The notes beneath the pieces are model-generated. The model saw only the letters and a program-made list of their open reading frames with translations. It was not told where the DNA came from and searched no databases. Below, piece by piece: positions 7,776 to 15,065 of a DNA stretch of 64,000 nucleotides. The position numbers and the translations under genes are program-made. Source of the stretch: Bordetella flabilis (GTDB lineage: Bacteria; Pseudomonadota; Gammaproteobacteria; Burkholderiales; Burkholderiaceae_B); contig NZ_CP016172.1 of NCBI RefSeq assembly GCF_001676725.1, positions 2,790,001-2,854,000 of the forward strand. Direction: 5' to 3'. How positions within the stretch are numbered: the first letter of the stretch is position 1; each line of letters starts with the position of its first letter.

Positions 7776-8614
7776 CTGGAGCTCCTTGCGGGCTGGCCGA
7801 AACGGCTGGCCAGGGTCACCAGCACGAGCGTGAATACCAGCAGCACGATGCTGAGCGCGCCGCCCTGGTGTTCGTTGAACACGCTGCTGTACTGCTGGAA
7901 GATCAGTACCGACAACACCGTCACGCGGCCGCCTGACAGCAGCGCCGGCGTCACATAGGCGCTGACGGCCAGGGTGAAGGCCATGATGGCGCCCGCCACC
8001 ACGCCCGGCAGGGTCAGCGGCAGCGTCACATGGAAGAAGGTCTGCCAGGGCGAGGCGCCCAGGTCGGCGGAGGCCTGTTCCAGCGCCGGCTCGACCCGCG
8101 CGAGCGTGTTGCCCACCGCCAGCACGACGAAGGGCAGGAGGATGTAGACCATCCCGATCAGTATGCCGAGTTCGGTGCCGAGGAAGCGCATGGGCCGCTC
8201 GATGACGCCCAGCGCCTGCAGGGTTTCGTTGACGAGCCCGTTGCGGCCCAGCATGACCATCCAGCCGAAGGAGCGGACGATGTTGCTGGTGAACAGGGGC
8301 ACCACCAGCACGATGATGCAGATACGCCGCCAGAGCCGCCAGCGCACCACGCGGACCAGGTACCACGCCAGCGGATAACCGAGCAGCAGGCAGACCACCG
8401 TACTACCGAGCCCGATACGGAACGTGGTGGCGATGACGTCCCAATGGTAGCCGTCCGCCAGGACGTTGAAGTAATAGTCCAGCGTGAAACCGCCCGGGCT
8501 GCCGGCGAAGACGCTGGCCAGGGCGACCACGCACAGGGGCGCCACGAAAAACGCCGCGAACAGCGCAAGCGGGATGCCGAGCAGGGCGGCGGGCGCGGGC
8601 AGGCGGGCCGTCAT
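7772..8614 (-). CDS. ABC transporter permease, PotB-type
   Basis: A 280-residue inner-membrane protein with about six membrane spans, starting with a hydrophobic segment at residues 8-35. The EAA loop reads ASADLGASPWQTFFHVTLPL. It resembles the PotB permeases of polyamine-type importers and pairs with the PotC-type permease. The start is ATG 8614, which overlaps the ATPase stop by four bases (8611-8614); further coding frame upstream of this ATG is only overlap with the ATPase gene. Substrate unknown. Confidence 0.93.
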   Translation of the reverse strand: MTARLPAPAALLGIPLALFAAFFVAPLCVVALASVFAGSPGGFTLDYYFNVLADGYHWDVIATTFRIGLGSTVVCLLLGYPLAWYLVRVVRWRLWRRICIIVLVVPLFTSNIVRSFGWMVMLGRNGLVNETLQALGVIERPMRFLGTELGILIGMVYILLPFVVLAVGNTLARVEPALEQASADLGASPWQTFFHVTLPLTLPGVVAGAIMAFTLAVSAYVTPALLSGGRVTVLSVLIFQQYSSVFNEHQGGALSIVLLVFTLVLVTLASRFGQPARSSR

Positions 8615-9681
8615 GGCTGCTCCGCGATCAAATGCACGCGCGCCGGATCGAAATGCCACAGCGCGTGCCCGCCGGTACGCAGGGCGCCGGCGTCCCCCTG
8701 GAGACGCGCCTGCAAGGCCTGTCCGCCCGCCTCGCCCAGTACCACGGTATGGCTGCCCACCCGGATGATGTCCGTGATGCCGCCCTGGAACGCGATGGCG
8801 CCCGGCGGCGCCGTGTCCGCATTGCACACGACGAGGTCTTCCGGGCGCAGCACGGCAATGCCGCGCGCCGGCGCCGGCTGCGTCGCGTCGATATGCAGCA
8901 CGCGCTGCGGCAGGCGGTCAAGGACGATACCGGTCGCCTGCGGCGCGCGGGTAAAGGACAGCAGGTTGGCGTCGCCGATGAACTCGGCCACGAAGCGGGT
9001 GGCAGGCGCGCGGTAGATTTCCGGCCCGGTGCCCACCTGCTCGATGCGGCCGCCGTTCATCACGACGATGCGGTCGGCCATGGTCATGGCTTCTTCCTGG
9101 TCGTGCGTCACGAACACGAAGGAAATGCCCAGGCGCTCCTGCAGGTGCTTGAGCTCCAACTGCATGCGGCGCCGCAGCTTCAGGTCCAGGGCGGACAACG
9201 GCTCGTCGAGCAGCAGCAGCCGGGGCGCGTTGACGATGGCCCGCGCCAGCGCCACCCGCTGCTGCTGGCCGCCGGACATTTCGCGCGGATAGCGGCCGTC
9301 GAGTCCGGCCAGCCCGACCATCTCCAGGGCGTCGCGCGCGCGCTGCCTGGCCTCGGCGCGCGCCATGCCGCGCCGGCGCGGTCCGTAGGCCACGTTCTCC
9401 AGCACCGTCATATGCGGAAAGAGCGCGTAGTTCTGGAAGACAGTGTTCAGCGGCCGGCGATGCGGCGGCAGCTCGCCGACGTCCTGGCCGTCGATGGCGA
9501 TGGTGCCGGCGTCGACCTGCAGGAAGCCGGCAATGGCGCGCAGCAAGGTGGTTTTGCCGCAGCCGCTGGGCCCGAGCAAGGCAACGAACTCGCCTTGCCG
9601 GACCTGCAGGCTGATGGCGTCCAGCGCCGCATGGCCGCCGAACCGCTTGCACACCCCATGGATGTCCAATAAGACCGACAT
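8611..9681 (-). CDS. ABC transporter ATP-binding protein, PotA-type
   Basis: A 356-residue ATPase that powers the importer at the inner face of the membrane. It has Walker A GPSGCGKT (residues 38-45), Q-loop FQNYALFPHMTV, signature MSGGQQQR (135-142), Walker B LLLLDEP (155-161) and the H-loop in VTHDQEEAM. Residues about 250-350 form a TOBE-type regulatory domain, as in PotA and the CUT1/MalK class. I place the start at ATG 9681, preceded by GGGGAA; an in-frame ATG at 9705 would add eight residues. The gene lies 40 bases behind the binding-protein gene and overlaps the permease gene downstream. Confidence 0.94.
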   Translation of the reverse strand: MSVLLDIHGVCKRFGGHAALDAISLQVRQGEFVALLGPSGCGKTTLLRAIAGFLQVDAGTIAIDGQDVGELPPHRRPLNTVFQNYALFPHMTVLENVAYGPRRRGMARAEARQRARDALEMVGLAGLDGRYPREMSGGQQQRVALARAIVNAPRLLLLDEPLSALDLKLRRRMQLELKHLQERLGISFVFVTHDQEEAMTMADRIVVMNGGRIEQVGTGPEIYRAPATRFVAEFIGDANLLSFTRAPQATGIVLDRLPQRVLHIDATQPAPARGIAVLRPEDLVVCNADTAPPGAIAFQGGITDIIRVGSHTVVLGEAGGQALQARLQGDAGALRTGGHALWHFDPARVHLIAEQP

Positions 9682-9721
9682 CTTGTTTCCCCGTTCTTCT
9701 TCCATCCCCGGCGTGCCGGTA

Positions 9722-10771
9722 TCAGCGCTTGCGCGCCACCTGGCGGTTCCAGGCGTCGGTGATTTCGGCACGGCGGGCGTTGACTTCGTTCCAGTCCAGC
9801 AGGCTCAGGTCCTTGACCGAACCTTTCTCGCCCCAGGGCAGTTTGCGGGCTGCCTCGGGCGGCACCTGCACGCCTTCGACCGACGGTCCGAGGTACAGGC
9901 GCGTGGCCAGGCAGGAGGACGCCTGCGGCGTCAGCGCGGTGTCGATGAAGGCCTGGGCGGCTGCCTTGCGCGGCGTGCCCTTGACCAGGTGCAGGCGCGC
10001 GTCCGTGGCCCATACGCCTTCCTGCGGGACGGCGAATCCGATCGGCAGGCCTTTGTCGATCAAGTCCCAGGCGCCCACGTTGAAGTGCGCGCCGATCACC
10101 GCCTCGCCCGATTGGAAGGCATTGGTCGCCGCGCCCGAACTATCGAAGAACAGGGCGGTATCGAGCGCGGCCAGGCGCTGGTACACCGGGCCCAGGTCGG
10201 CGGCATTCACGCCCCAGACCTTGGCCATGAACAGGATGAAGGGCACGCCGGAGGAATTCGATGGCGACGGGACCGCGACGGCGCCGGCGTATTCGGGTTT
10301 CCACAGGTCTTTCCAGCTCTTGGGCGCCGCGGGCACGTCCCGCGTGTTGTAGGTCAGGCCCAGGGAGTAATAGCCGGTTCCCACCGCATAGGTCGCGCCG
10401 CCATGGCTGTAGACCGCCTGCGGCAACACATGCGCCATATTGGGAATGCCGGCACGGTCCAGGCCGTCGAGCACGCCCGCAGCCTGCGCCAGTTCGCTGA
10501 TGCCGCCGTCCATCCACGCGACATCGATCGTCGGTGCGTCCTTCTGCTGCTGCAGCTTGGCCAGCGTGGTGGTGGACGTGCCGACTTCGGGCGTGACCCG
10601 AATGCCGGTGGCGCGGGTGAACGGATCGGCCACGCAGGCCTTGAAGGCATCGCCCCAATTGCCGCCGTACCAGGCGACCGTGATGGCCTGGTCGGCGGCC
10701 AGGACCGGCTGGTTCATGAGCGCGGCGGCGACGGCGCTGGCGCACAGGACATTCCGAAACGATATGGCCAT
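9722..10771 (-). CDS. ABC transporter periplasmic substrate-binding protein, PotD/polyamine-type
   Basis: A 349-residue secreted protein. The signal peptide covers about residues 1-27, with cleavage after PVLA. The mature protein has the bacterial extracellular solute-binding fold of polyamine/Fe3+ receptors: ITVAWYGGNWGDA at the N-terminus, then DVAWMDGG and VWGVNAADL segments. It captures the substrate for the PotABC-like proteins encoded downstream. I chose ATG 10771, preceded by AAGGGG; codons further upstream lack a signal-like start. The promoter lies in the 116-base gap shared with the GlxA-type regulator, which probably controls the operon. Regulators of this type often respond to betaines, carnitine or amino acids. 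Confidence 0.92.
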   Translation of the reverse strand: MAISFRNVLCASAVAAALMNQPVLAADQAITVAWYGGNWGDAFKACVADPFTRATGIRVTPEVGTSTTTLAKLQQQKDAPTIDVAWMDGGISELAQAAGVLDGLDRAGIPNMAHVLPQAVYSHGGATYAVGTGYYSLGLTYNTRDVPAAPKSWKDLWKPEYAGAVAVPSPSNSSGVPFILFMAKVWGVNAADLGPVYQRLAALDTALFFDSSGAATNAFQSGEAVIGAHFNVGAWDLIDKGLPIGFAVPQEGVWATDARLHLVKGTPRKAAAQAFIDTALTPQASSCLATRLYLGPSVEGVQVPPEAARKLPWGEKGSVKDLSLLDWNEVNARRAEITDAWNRQVARKR

Positions 10772-10887
10772 GACGTGTTTCCCCTTGCGATGTTGTGGAG
10801 TGACGTGGCGGGACGGCAGGTGCATAGTGCGCCGCTCAGGGCAAACCGCGATTGAAATGTCTGGTCAGAAACTTGAATAATTGCGTC

Positions 10888-11913
10888 ATGACCGATGTCG
10901 TGCGATCCAACCTTCCCGTCGAGCCCGAGCCGACTGCGGGTAAACCAGAACTGTCCATCGGACTGGTGCTGCTGGACCAGTTCACGCTCGCGGCGTTCTC
11001 GGGTTTCGTCGACGCCTTGCGGCTGGCCGGAGACCACGGCGGCAAGAGCCGCCGCATCCATACCACCTGGCGCGTCATGAGCTGGGACGGCTTGCCGCGC
11101 TCGTCCAGCGCCGGGCTGGCCGTGGCCGTCGACGGCGCGCTGCCGGCTGATCCCGTCGTGTTCGACTACGTAGCCATCTGCGGCGGCAACGATTATCCCA
11201 ATACCCGGCTGCCGCCGGTGCTGGGCGAATGGATCGCGCATGTCGCGCGGCTGCGTGTGCGCATGCTGGGCATCTGCACGGGTACGTTCGCGCTGGCGCA
11301 GGCCGGTGTGCTGGGTTCGCGCAGCGTGTGCGTGCACTGGAACGTCCTGGACGCCTTTCGCGCCCGCTTCCCGGACGTGCGGGCCGTGGTGGACAGGCTG
11401 TTCATCGACGAGGGCGACTTGATCACCTGCGCGGGATCGACGGCGGCCATCGACCTGGCGCTCTATTTGATCGAACGTCATTGCGGCCGCGACAAGGCGC
11501 AGCAGGCGGTGCGCCACATGATGTTGCAGGGCATGCGGCCGGCCCGGGTGCCGCAGGCCCACTTCTATTCGGATGTCTCGGGTATCCGGGACCTGCGCGT
11601 GCGCCAGGCGGCGCATTTCATCGAGCAGCGCATGGACGACCCGCCCTCGCTGGAGGCCATCGCGCGCTACGTGGGCCTGGGGCGGCGCCAGCTGGAGCGC
11701 GCCTTCCAGCAGGCGCTGGGCGTCAGCCCCATGCTGTTTCAGCGCAACCTGCGCCTGCATTACGGCCGCTGGCTGCTGGAACACAGCCGCGTACCGGTGA
11801 CCCAGGTTGCGCTGGATTGCGGCTTCGCCGACGGCGCGCACTTCTCGCGCGAATTCCGCAGCCGCTTCGGGACCACCCCCAGGCAGTACAAGAAGCAGTT
11901 CAGTCCGGCCTGA
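10888..11913 (+). CDS. GlxA-type transcriptional regulator (DJ-1/PfpI domain plus AraC HTH)
   Basis: A 341-residue regulator. Residues about 20-190 are a DJ-1/PfpI-like domain with the nucleophile-elbow segment MLGICTGTFALA, as in CdhR, GbdR and ArgR-type GlxA regulators. The C-terminal 100 residues hold two AraC helix-turn-helices (signatures IARYVGLGRRQLERAFQ and VALDCGFADGAHFSREFR). Proteins of this class activate amino-acid or quaternary-amine catabolism. I start at ATG 10888; a TTG 36 bases upstream is possible but adds only a short tail. The gene is divergent from the PotD-type binding-protein gene, so it is the likely regulator of the importer and the proline-racemase-family enzyme. 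Confidence 0.92.
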   Translation: MTDVVRSNLPVEPEPTAGKPELSIGLVLLDQFTLAAFSGFVDALRLAGDHGGKSRRIHTTWRVMSWDGLPRSSSAGLAVAVDGALPADPVVFDYVAICGGNDYPNTRLPPVLGEWIAHVARLRVRMLGICTGTFALAQAGVLGSRSVCVHWNVLDAFRARFPDVRAVVDRLFIDEGDLITCAGSTAAIDLALYLIERHCGRDKAQQAVRHMMLQGMRPARVPQAHFYSDVSGIRDLRVRQAAHFIEQRMDDPPSLEAIARYVGLGRRQLERAFQQALGVSPMLFQRNLRLHYGRWLLEHSRVPVTQVALDCGFADGAHFSREFRSRFGTTPRQYKKQFSPA

Positions 11914-12014
11914 CGGCGGGGCATTCTTAACAAGGGCGGGGCTGCGTTTGTCGAGAAGGCGTTGATCGGTTGTCTGGGCCGTTCCGGAGTGCATGCATTG
12001 GTGTTACTGGGCCG

Positions 12015-12211
12015 TCCGGCGGCGTGGTCGCCTGCCGGGGCCGTCACGGTCGGGCGCTGCGGCGCACGGGCGCCGCAGACCACTTCGCTCGCCTCGTCCG
12101 CCGGCCGTTCGCTGCTGGCTTTCTATTTGATGGGTTGCCGGCTCGGCTTCCTTCGGCATCCGCTCGTTCGCCCTCTACGTGCCGGCCCCGGCAGGCGACC
12201 ACCCCACCGGA
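12015..12211. repeat. Long-range inverted repeat, 20 bp perfect arms
   Basis: Bases 12024-12043 are the exact reverse complement of 12183-12202. Beyond a 4-base mismatch, TCCGG (12015-12019) also pairs with CCGGA (12207-12211). The 139-base interior holds the smaller hairpin CTGCGGCGC-ACGG-GCGCCGCAG at 12057-12078. No transposase gene is near. Confidence 0.75.
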
Positions 12212-12302
12212 CTGCTGCATCTTCCATCCACCGCCGCTGCCGCCGTCTGGGTTCTTGCCGCTACGCTGCGCAGCCTGGGGGGAGGAAGAGTTGAGTGCGC
12301 CC

Positions 12303-12336
12303 GCCGAAGTGCGGCCCGCGGGGGCCGCACTTCGGC
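12303..12336. other. 15-bp perfect hairpin
   Basis: Fifteen bases (12303-12317) pair perfectly with 12322-12336 across the loop GCGG. No T-run follows on either strand. It could be a REP-like element or a Rho-independent-like stop between GlxA and the downstream convergent genes. Confidence 0.7.
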
Positions 12337-12454
12337 ATACATGCTTCGACATGCAGGGGGTGCTGCTCATGCGAAGATCTGCGCGCGGGGGCGGCCACAT
12401 GAAACCACCGCCATCGCCTTCGCAGGCGGAACCGCGTAAGCAAACTCACGGCCT

Positions 12455-12474
12455 CCGCGGGCCGCGGCCCGCGG
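12455..12474. repeat. 20-bp perfect palindrome of G and C only
   Basis: The sequence CCGCGGGCCG is followed directly by its own reverse complement, with no loop. It contains two SacII-type CCGCGG cores at its ends and a third at its centre. Confidence 0.7.
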
Positions 12475-12534
12475 GGTGCGGGTTGCGGCCATGCGAAATC
12501 TTCCAGCAGCCCGACGCCCCCGTGCGGGGCCGCG

Positions 12535-13527
12535 CTACATCGGCGTTATTCCCGCCGCCTCGACATAGCCCTGCCAACGCTTCTTGTCCGCCTTGACGAA
12601 TGCGTCGATCTCGCCGGGCGATGCCGGAGGATAGGTCAGGAAACCCTGGTCGACGTACACCTGCTGGATCGCCGGCTTGTCCAGGGTCTTCTGGAATTCC
12701 CTGTTCAGAAGGTCCACGACGTCGGTGGGGGTCTTGCGGGGCGCGAACACCGCGTGCCAGGTCACCACGTCGTAGTCGCTGTGGACCACGCTGGCGATGG
12801 TGGGGAGCCCGGGCGCCCAGGGTAGGGGTTCGCTGCTGGACACGGCCAGGGGGACGAGCTTGCCGGCCTTGACGAGCGGGTCCACCACGGACCAGGCATC
12901 GATGTGGAAGGTGTTGCGTCCGGCCGCCAGGTCCGACATGGCCGTCATGTCCTTGTAGGGGACGTGCAGCACGCCGGGCGCGCCTATCTTCCTGGTGAAG
13001 ATGGTGCCGGCGATATGGCTGGATGTGCCGATGCCATAGGAACTGAAGCTGCAGTTCTGCGGGTTCTTGCGCAGGTAGTCCACGAATGCGCCGGCGGTCT
13101 TGATGCCCAGCCCGGCGTTGACGACCAGCACCAGCGGCAGCTTGGCCGTGCGCGATACGGCGGCGAAATCGTTGTCCGGGTCGAAGGGCAGGGTGCGGTA
13201 GACGTAGGGGTTGATGCAGAAAGGCGTCGCGGTGGAATAGAGCAGCGTGGCGCCGTCCGGCCGCGAGATGGCGACCTGCCGCGTGCCGATATTGCCGGCC
13301 GCGCCGGGTTTGTTCTCCACGATGAATTTGCCGCCCAGCCGGGCGCTGACATCGTTGACGAGCAGGCGCGCGATGACGTCCGTGCTGCCGCCTGATCCAT
13401 ACGGCACGATGACGGTAACCGGCCCGGCGGGATACGAGCCAGGCTGCGCCCGCGCGTACCGCGACAGGGCGGCGGCGCCACACAGGCTGGAGAGGACTTT
13501 CAGGGCATTGCGACGCTGATTGTTCAT
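12535..13527 (-). CDS. Bug-family (TctC) periplasmic solute receptor
   Basis: A 330-residue secreted receptor. The N-terminus MNNQRRNALKVL with a weak hydrophobic core and cleavage near YARA suggests a twin-arginine-type signal. The Bug signatures are PYGSGGSTD, VENKPGAAG, SRPDGATL and HVPYKDMTA. The TPF and CIN residues in the first-lobe loop differ from its six paralogues in the window, suggesting a different ligand. GGAG lies seven bases before ATG 13527. It is 135 bases downstream of the FAD oxidoreductase gene and is probably the last gene of the hydantoinase operon, binding the amide or imide processed there. Confidence 0.92.
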   Translation of the reverse strand: MNNQRRNALKVLSSLCGAAALSRYARAQPGSYPAGPVTVIVPYGSGGSTDVIARLLVNDVSARLGGKFIVENKPGAAGNIGTRQVAISRPDGATLLYSTATPFCINPYVYRTLPFDPDNDFAAVSRTAKLPLVLVVNAGLGIKTAGAFVDYLRKNPQNCSFSSYGIGTSSHIAGTIFTRKIGAPGVLHVPYKDMTAMSDLAAGRNTFHIDAWSVVDPLVKAGKLVPLAVSSSEPLPWAPGLPTIASVVHSDYDVVTWHAVFAPRKTPTDVVDLLNREFQKTLDKPAIQQVYVDQGFLTYPPASPGEIDAFVKADKKRWQGYVEAAGITPM

Positions 13528-13662
13528 GCATCACTCCAATGTCGTTGGACCCCGTCCGATCCCTTATCGCATCGACGGCGTGGCGCGGCCGGGCGCGTCG
13601 AACGGTGCAAGGCAAGCGATGCCGGCGCGGCCGCGCGGGTCGCGCCGGGACGAAGGGACAGC

Positions 13663-15051
13663 TTATGTCTGGACTGCCTGCCTCTTGCCCGCGTTGCCGC
13701 GAGCCCTCCAATGATCGTAGGCATCCTGCGCCTGGTACCAGCTACCGATGGCGAACAGGAACCATGGATTGCCGAAATAAAAAGGATGGCCGGGTATTTC
13801 GCCCATATCGAAAGCGTTGATCGGGCCGGCCGAGCGCGTGGCGATCTTGCGTCCCACGCTGTGCCCCAGGTAGCTCATCATCGCGACGCCGCTGCCGTTG
13901 CAGCCCAGGGCGTAGTGCAGCCCATCGGCGCCGCCGATGTGGGGCATGGCGTCCAGCGTCATCGCGACATTGCCGCCCCAGCTGTGCGTGATGCGCGTTC
14001 CGGCCAGTTGCGGAAAGCGCTTGACCATGGCGCGGTACAGCAGCCGGGCGGTGGTTTCCTCGCTGGCCGGGGTGAAGCGGGCGCGTCCGCCGAACAGCAG
14101 GCGGCGGCCGTCGGGGGAAAGCCGGTAGTGATTGACCACCCGCCGGGATTCGGACACGGCGCGATTCGTCGGCAGGATGCTGGCCGCCAGATCGTGGGAC
14201 AACTCCTCGGTGGCGATCATGTAGGTTGCGATGGGCACCACCCTGGTGTGCAGGTCGCCCATGGCCGCGCCGGTGTAGCCGTTCGTCGCGATCACGACCT
14301 GCGCGGCGTGGATCTGGCCGCGCGGGGTCCGGACGCTGTAGCCGCCCGGCCGGCGCTCGATGCGTTCAACGGGCGTATCGCCATACACGCGTGCGCCAGC
14401 GCGGCGCGCCGCCGCCAGCATGCCGCCGTAGAGTTGCGCCGGATGCAAATGGCCGGCTCGCTCGATCAGGGCCGCGCCGTAATAGACCGTCGAACCGACC
14501 TCGCTGCCCAGGGCTTCGCGCGGGATCATGCGGGCGTGCGACCCGGTGCAGGCGTTCAACTGGTCCAGGCGCGTCTTCCAGCTTTCGTAGTGCTGGGGCA
14601 GCCACATGGTGGTCAGCCGGCCGGTCGGATGCCACCCGCACTGGATGGCGTGGCGCTCGATCAGGGAAACGACGTAGTCCATGGACGAAGCCGCGTCGCG
14701 CAGCCGCGCGGCCAGGCGTTCGGCGCGCTGGCCGGCGCTTTCGCCCACGGCGGCGAGCGCCTTCTTCTGCACATTGACGCCACCGGACACCTGTCCGCCG
14801 GACCGGGTGCTGGCACCCTGGCCGGGGCGGCCGGCCTCCAGCACGACGGCGTCGATACCCGCCTCGCGCAGGGTCAGGGCGCAGCAGACGCCGGTATAGC
14901 CGCCGCCGACGATGACGACGTCGGCGCTCGGCGGCAGCCCATCGTCGCCGCTTTCAGGCGGCTCGTAGGCTTCCCACCAGTAGGGGCGCTTGCGGAAATC
15001 ATGCGTGAAGATGTCGGCGGCGGAACGCATGGCGTGCTTTTGGATGGGCAT
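13663..15051 (-). CDS. FAD-dependent amine/amino-acid oxidoreductase (DAO, PuuB-like)
   Basis: A 462-residue flavoprotein of the D-amino-acid-oxidase/DadA superfamily. The FAD Rossmann motif VVIVGGGYTGVCCALTL lies near residue 35, after an N-terminal extension with a RPYWWEAY segment that also occurs in gamma-glutamylputrescine oxidase-like proteins. GASTRSGGQV is the typical second FAD-contact segment, and a C-terminal GGADGLHYALGCNGSGVAMM region closes the FAD site. These enzymes oxidise secondary or primary amines to imines. Start ATG 15051 lies 14 bases after the hydantoinase B stop; ATG 15030 is an alternative. With the hydantoinase it may oxidise the N-methyl amino acid or amine released by ring opening. 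Confidence 0.88.
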   Translation of the reverse strand: MPIQKHAMRSAADIFTHDFRKRPYWWEAYEPPESGDDGLPPSADVVIVGGGYTGVCCALTLREAGIDAVVLEAGRPGQGASTRSGGQVSGGVNVQKKALAAVGESAGQRAERLAARLRDAASSMDYVVSLIERHAIQCGWHPTGRLTTMWLPQHYESWKTRLDQLNACTGSHARMIPREALGSEVGSTVYYGAALIERAGHLHPAQLYGGMLAAARRAGARVYGDTPVERIERRPGGYSVRTPRGQIHAAQVVIATNGYTGAAMGDLHTRVVPIATYMIATEELSHDLAASILPTNRAVSESRRVVNHYRLSPDGRRLLFGGRARFTPASEETTARLLYRAMVKRFPQLAGTRITHSWGGNVAMTLDAMPHIGGADGLHYALGCNGSGVAMMSYLGHSVGRKIATRSAGPINAFDMGEIPGHPFYFGNPWFLFAIGSWYQAQDAYDHWRARGNAGKRQAVQT

Positions 15052-15065
15052 GGATCGGTGGCGCC

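Larger units (their letters stand above)
11914..12534. other. Gene-free interval rich in inverted repeats
   Basis: These 621 bases between GlxA and a Bug gene contain no convincing gene: the short open frames lack ribosome binding sites and family motifs. They do contain a 20-bp inverted repeat with arms 139 bases apart (12024-12043 and 12183-12202), a 9-bp hairpin (12057-12078), a 15-bp hairpin (12303-12336) and a 20-bp perfect palindrome (12455-12474). The layout suggests an intergenic repeat element or the remains of a small non-autonomous mobile element. Confidence 0.6.

Noticed and set aside
8612..8827. Upstream extension of the PotB-type permease gene to 8827
   Set aside because: The extra residues come from the overlapping ATPase gene in another frame. 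ATG 8614 gives the normal family length and the usual four-base overlap.
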